Below, in pieces: positions 15,110-16,289 of a stretch of DNA of 16,289 bases (its first letter is position 1; each line of letters starts with the position of its first letter). The translations under genes were made by a program, and so were the position numbers. Under the pieces are notes generated by a model. It had not been told where the DNA came from. It saw nothing but the letters and a program-made list of their open reading frames with translations, and ran no database searches. This DNA is from JBIKVP01 sp044356745 (GTDB lineage Bacteria; Pseudomonadota; Alphaproteobacteria; Rhizobiales; Beijerinckiaceae), in the NCBI GenBank assembly GCA_044356745.1, contig JBIKVP010000045.1, positions 1 through 16,289 on the forward strand, given 5' to 3'.

Positions 15110-15913
15110 ATGACCGCTGTTGATTTTTCTCAATTTGTTGATGAACTTGCCCAGATTTCAGCTGAAGTTATTTTACCGTTCTTTCGTACGCAATTATGTA
15201 TTCAAGATAAATCAGTTAATGGCTTTTTTGACCCTGTAACAGAGGCGGATAAAGCCGCAGAAACCGTTATGCGTCATAAAATTCGTCGCACGTTTCCCGA
15301 GCACGGTATTATCGGCGAAGAGTTTGGTGATGAGAACGCGAATGCCGAATACGTCTGGGTGCTTGATCCTATTGACGGTACTAAATCTTTTATTTGTGGG
15401 CTGCCAATGTGGGGCACGCTGATAGGCTTAACGCGCAGAGGCGTTCCCGTTCACGGATTAATGCATCAGCCGTTTACAGGTGAGCGTTTTTCCAGTGACG
15501 GAGAGATGACAACCTATCGCGGACCTGCGGGCGAACGCACACTGCGCACGAGCAATTGCACGCGTCTTGATCATGCGACAATTTCAACAACCAGTCCCTT
15601 ACTGATGACTGAGAGTGAGCTACGTCAATACACCCAAGTTGAGAAACGGGTTCGTGTATCGCGCTATGGCGGAGATTGTTATTCATACTGTATGTTAGCT
15701 GCGGGGCATCTTGATCTTATTATTGAATGTGGGCTTAAGCCTCATGATGTGATTGCGCTTGTTCCAATTATTCAAGGCGCTGGAGGCGTTATCACGACGT
15801 GGCAAGGGCGCGATGCATCTGAAGGGGGACAAATTATTGCTTCCGCAACGCGGGATCTTCATCGCGCAGCGCTTGAAGTACTCAATCAAACCCCTGATTA
15901 TCCATCTCTATAA
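15110..15913 (+). CDS. hisN: Histidinol-phosphatase, inositol-monophosphatase type (HisN)
   Basis: A magnesium-dependent phosphatase of the inositol monophosphatase fold. The metal ligands are E70 (IIGEEFG), D86 and D89 (VLDPIDGTKSF) and D213 (KPHDV). DPVTEADKAAE (41-51) is the mobile catalytic loop. The HisN subgroup, which dephosphorylates histidinol phosphate in histidine synthesis in Actinobacteria and many alphaproteobacteria, shows a region like GGDCYSYCMLAAGHLDLI (188-205), which is why I prefer it over SuhB. Length 267 fits. No other his gene is in the window, so activity on a different sugar or inositol phosphate remains possible. The stop is two bases from the end of the truncated gene on the opposite strand. 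Confidence 0.88.
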   Translation: MTAVDFSQFVDELAQISAEVILPFFRTQLCIQDKSVNGFFDPVTEADKAAETVMRHKIRRTFPEHGIIGEEFGDENANAEYVWVLDPIDGTKSFICGLPMWGTLIGLTRRGVPVHGLMHQPFTGERFSSDGEMTTYRGPAGERTLRTSNCTRLDHATISTTSPLLMTESELRQYTQVEKRVRVSRYGGDCYSYCMLAAGHLDLIIECGLKPHDVIALVPIIQGAGGVITTWQGRDASEGGQIIASATRDLHRAALEVLNQTPDYPSL

Positions 15914-15915
15914 GA

Positions 15916-16166
15916 TTATGAACCACCGTCCTGTTTTTTGCGTGCCTTTTTAATGTCTCGACCTTCTTTTTGTAATTCTTTAAGTTTAGCAAGTTCATCT
16001 TCACGAGCTTTATCCAACTGATTGAGCTCCCTGTCTCGCGCCTCATCTAAAGCTTTTTGCTGTCGTGAGCGTTGAGCAGCTTCCAGTTTTTCACCTAATT
16101 CTCTGAGAGTAGCTTCTTCTTTTTCCTCTTTTGAAGGCTCTTTTTTAGCTTCAAATACATGACTTA
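15916..16166 (-). pseudogene. 3' fragment of an unrecognised charged coiled-coil protein, truncated by IS
   Basis: I do not recognise the family. On the minus strand an open frame runs out of the IS at 16166 and ends with TAA at 15916, giving about 82 native residues that start at SHVFEAKKEP and end KKARKKQDGGS. The frame continues a further 11 codons or so into IS sequence before a stop, and no ATG, GTG or TTG lies near its upstream end. The N-terminus has therefore been separated by the insertion. Composition is dominated by Lys, Glu, Arg, Asp, Ala, Leu and Gln, with Leu recurring at helical spacing, so a long charged helix or coiled coil is likely. No hydrophobic segment is visible. It converges on hisN with two bases between stops. 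Confidence 0.6.
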
Positions 16167-16190
16167 TACCCCTCGTGAGTGAAGAGTTGG
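16167..16190 (+). repeat. Left terminal inverted repeat of IS630-like element
   Basis: TACCCCTC, gtgag, TGAAGAGTTGG. This is the inverted partner of 78-101, with 19 of 24 positions identical and the mismatches confined to the central five bases. Confidence 0.75.
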
Positions 16191-16230
16191 CGTTATCTTT
16201 TTATTAAGGTTGTTTTGATTCCAATTTGGT

Positions 16231-16289
16231 ATGGGTACGCTTTTAGAACCGGATCAACGGCAGGAGCTTTTGAAACGCCACCGCACCGA
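16231..16289 (+). CDS. IS630-family transposase, N-terminal fragment
   Basis: ATG at 16231 opens a frame that runs off the window after 19 codons: MGTLLEPDQRQELLKRHRT. This resembles the start of IS630-family transposases, where a Leu-x-Pro-Glu/Asp-Gln-Arg segment leads into a basic helix of the N-terminal DNA-binding domain. An in-frame TGA at 16216-16218 rules out an earlier start. The catalytic domain is not in the window, so the family call depends on this segment, the TA target and the terminal repeats. Confidence 0.7.
   Translation, partial: MGTLLEPDQRQELLKRHRT

Larger units (their letters stand above)
16167..16289 (+). mobile_element. IS630-like insertion sequence, left end
   Basis: The first 123 bases of an IS that continues beyond the window. 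It opens with TACCCCTC directly after a TA target at 16165-16166, carries the terminal repeat at 16167-16190 and a 40-base leader, and then begins a transposase gene. It has the same orientation and the same type of terminal repeat as the element at 1-101, so both are probably copies of one IS. Confidence 0.75.

Noticed and set aside
1..16289. The window as a 16-kb circle or composite transposon, because both ends are parts of similar IS elements
   Set aside because: The interior is ordinary chromosomal housekeeping sequence including likely essential genes. A contig break at repeat copies is the simpler explanation.

Overview
This window looks like a piece of an alphaproteobacterial chromosome with an AT-leaning, tightly packed gene layout. 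The basis is the hfq-hflX pair, a HisN-type histidinol phosphatase, the general character of LepA, RF1, RF2 and Acs, and a 'cattgcgag...caatccagt' palindromic element of a kind I associate with Alphaproteobacteria such as Rickettsiales and their relatives. I cannot name the genus from sequence alone. A complete acetyl-CoA synthetase and a histidine-pathway enzyme argue against an extremely reduced genome.

Both ends of the window lie inside IS630-like insertion sequences in the same orientation. Bases 1-101 are the right end of one copy (transposase C-terminus plus terminal repeat). Bases 16167-16289 are the left end of another copy (terminal repeat plus transposase N-terminus). Each abuts a TA dinucleotide. 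The window is therefore probably a stretch that an assembler cut at two repeat copies. The left copy truncates an MmeI-like restriction-modification gene. The right copy truncates a gene for a charged coiled-coil protein.

Layout: (1) 48-2060, minus: MmeI-like type IIL restriction-methylation protein that lacks its C-terminal recognition region and carries an in-frame palindromic insertion. (2) 2082-5705, minus: lepA (EF4), msrA and a TerC/Alx-family membrane protein. (3) 5951-6487, plus: a thioredoxin-fold lipoprotein divergent from terC. (4) 6512-9428, minus: prfB (RF2, expressed through the classic +1 programmed frameshift), hflX and hfq. (5) 9564-10274, plus: uracil-DNA glycosylase. (6) 10276-12957, minus: acs and pth. 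(7) 13058-14427, plus: glutaredoxin and prfA (RF1). (8) 14432-14905, minus: an MgtC-family membrane protein. (9) 15110-15913, plus: hisN. (10) 15916-16166, minus: the truncated coiled-coil gene.

The functional theme is housekeeping with an unusual density of translation factors: RF1, RF2, peptidyl-tRNA hydrolase, LepA and HflX all act on termination, stalled ribosomes or peptidyl-tRNA. Alongside them are thiol and oxidative-repair proteins (MsrA, glutaredoxin, the TlpA-like lipoprotein). Four convergent gene pairs have stop codons 1 to 24 bases apart. No gene-free stretch exceeds 300 bases. I saw no tRNA, rRNA, CRISPR array or prophage. The most unusual material is the damaged restriction-modification gene: palindromic element, IS insertion and chimeric tail.
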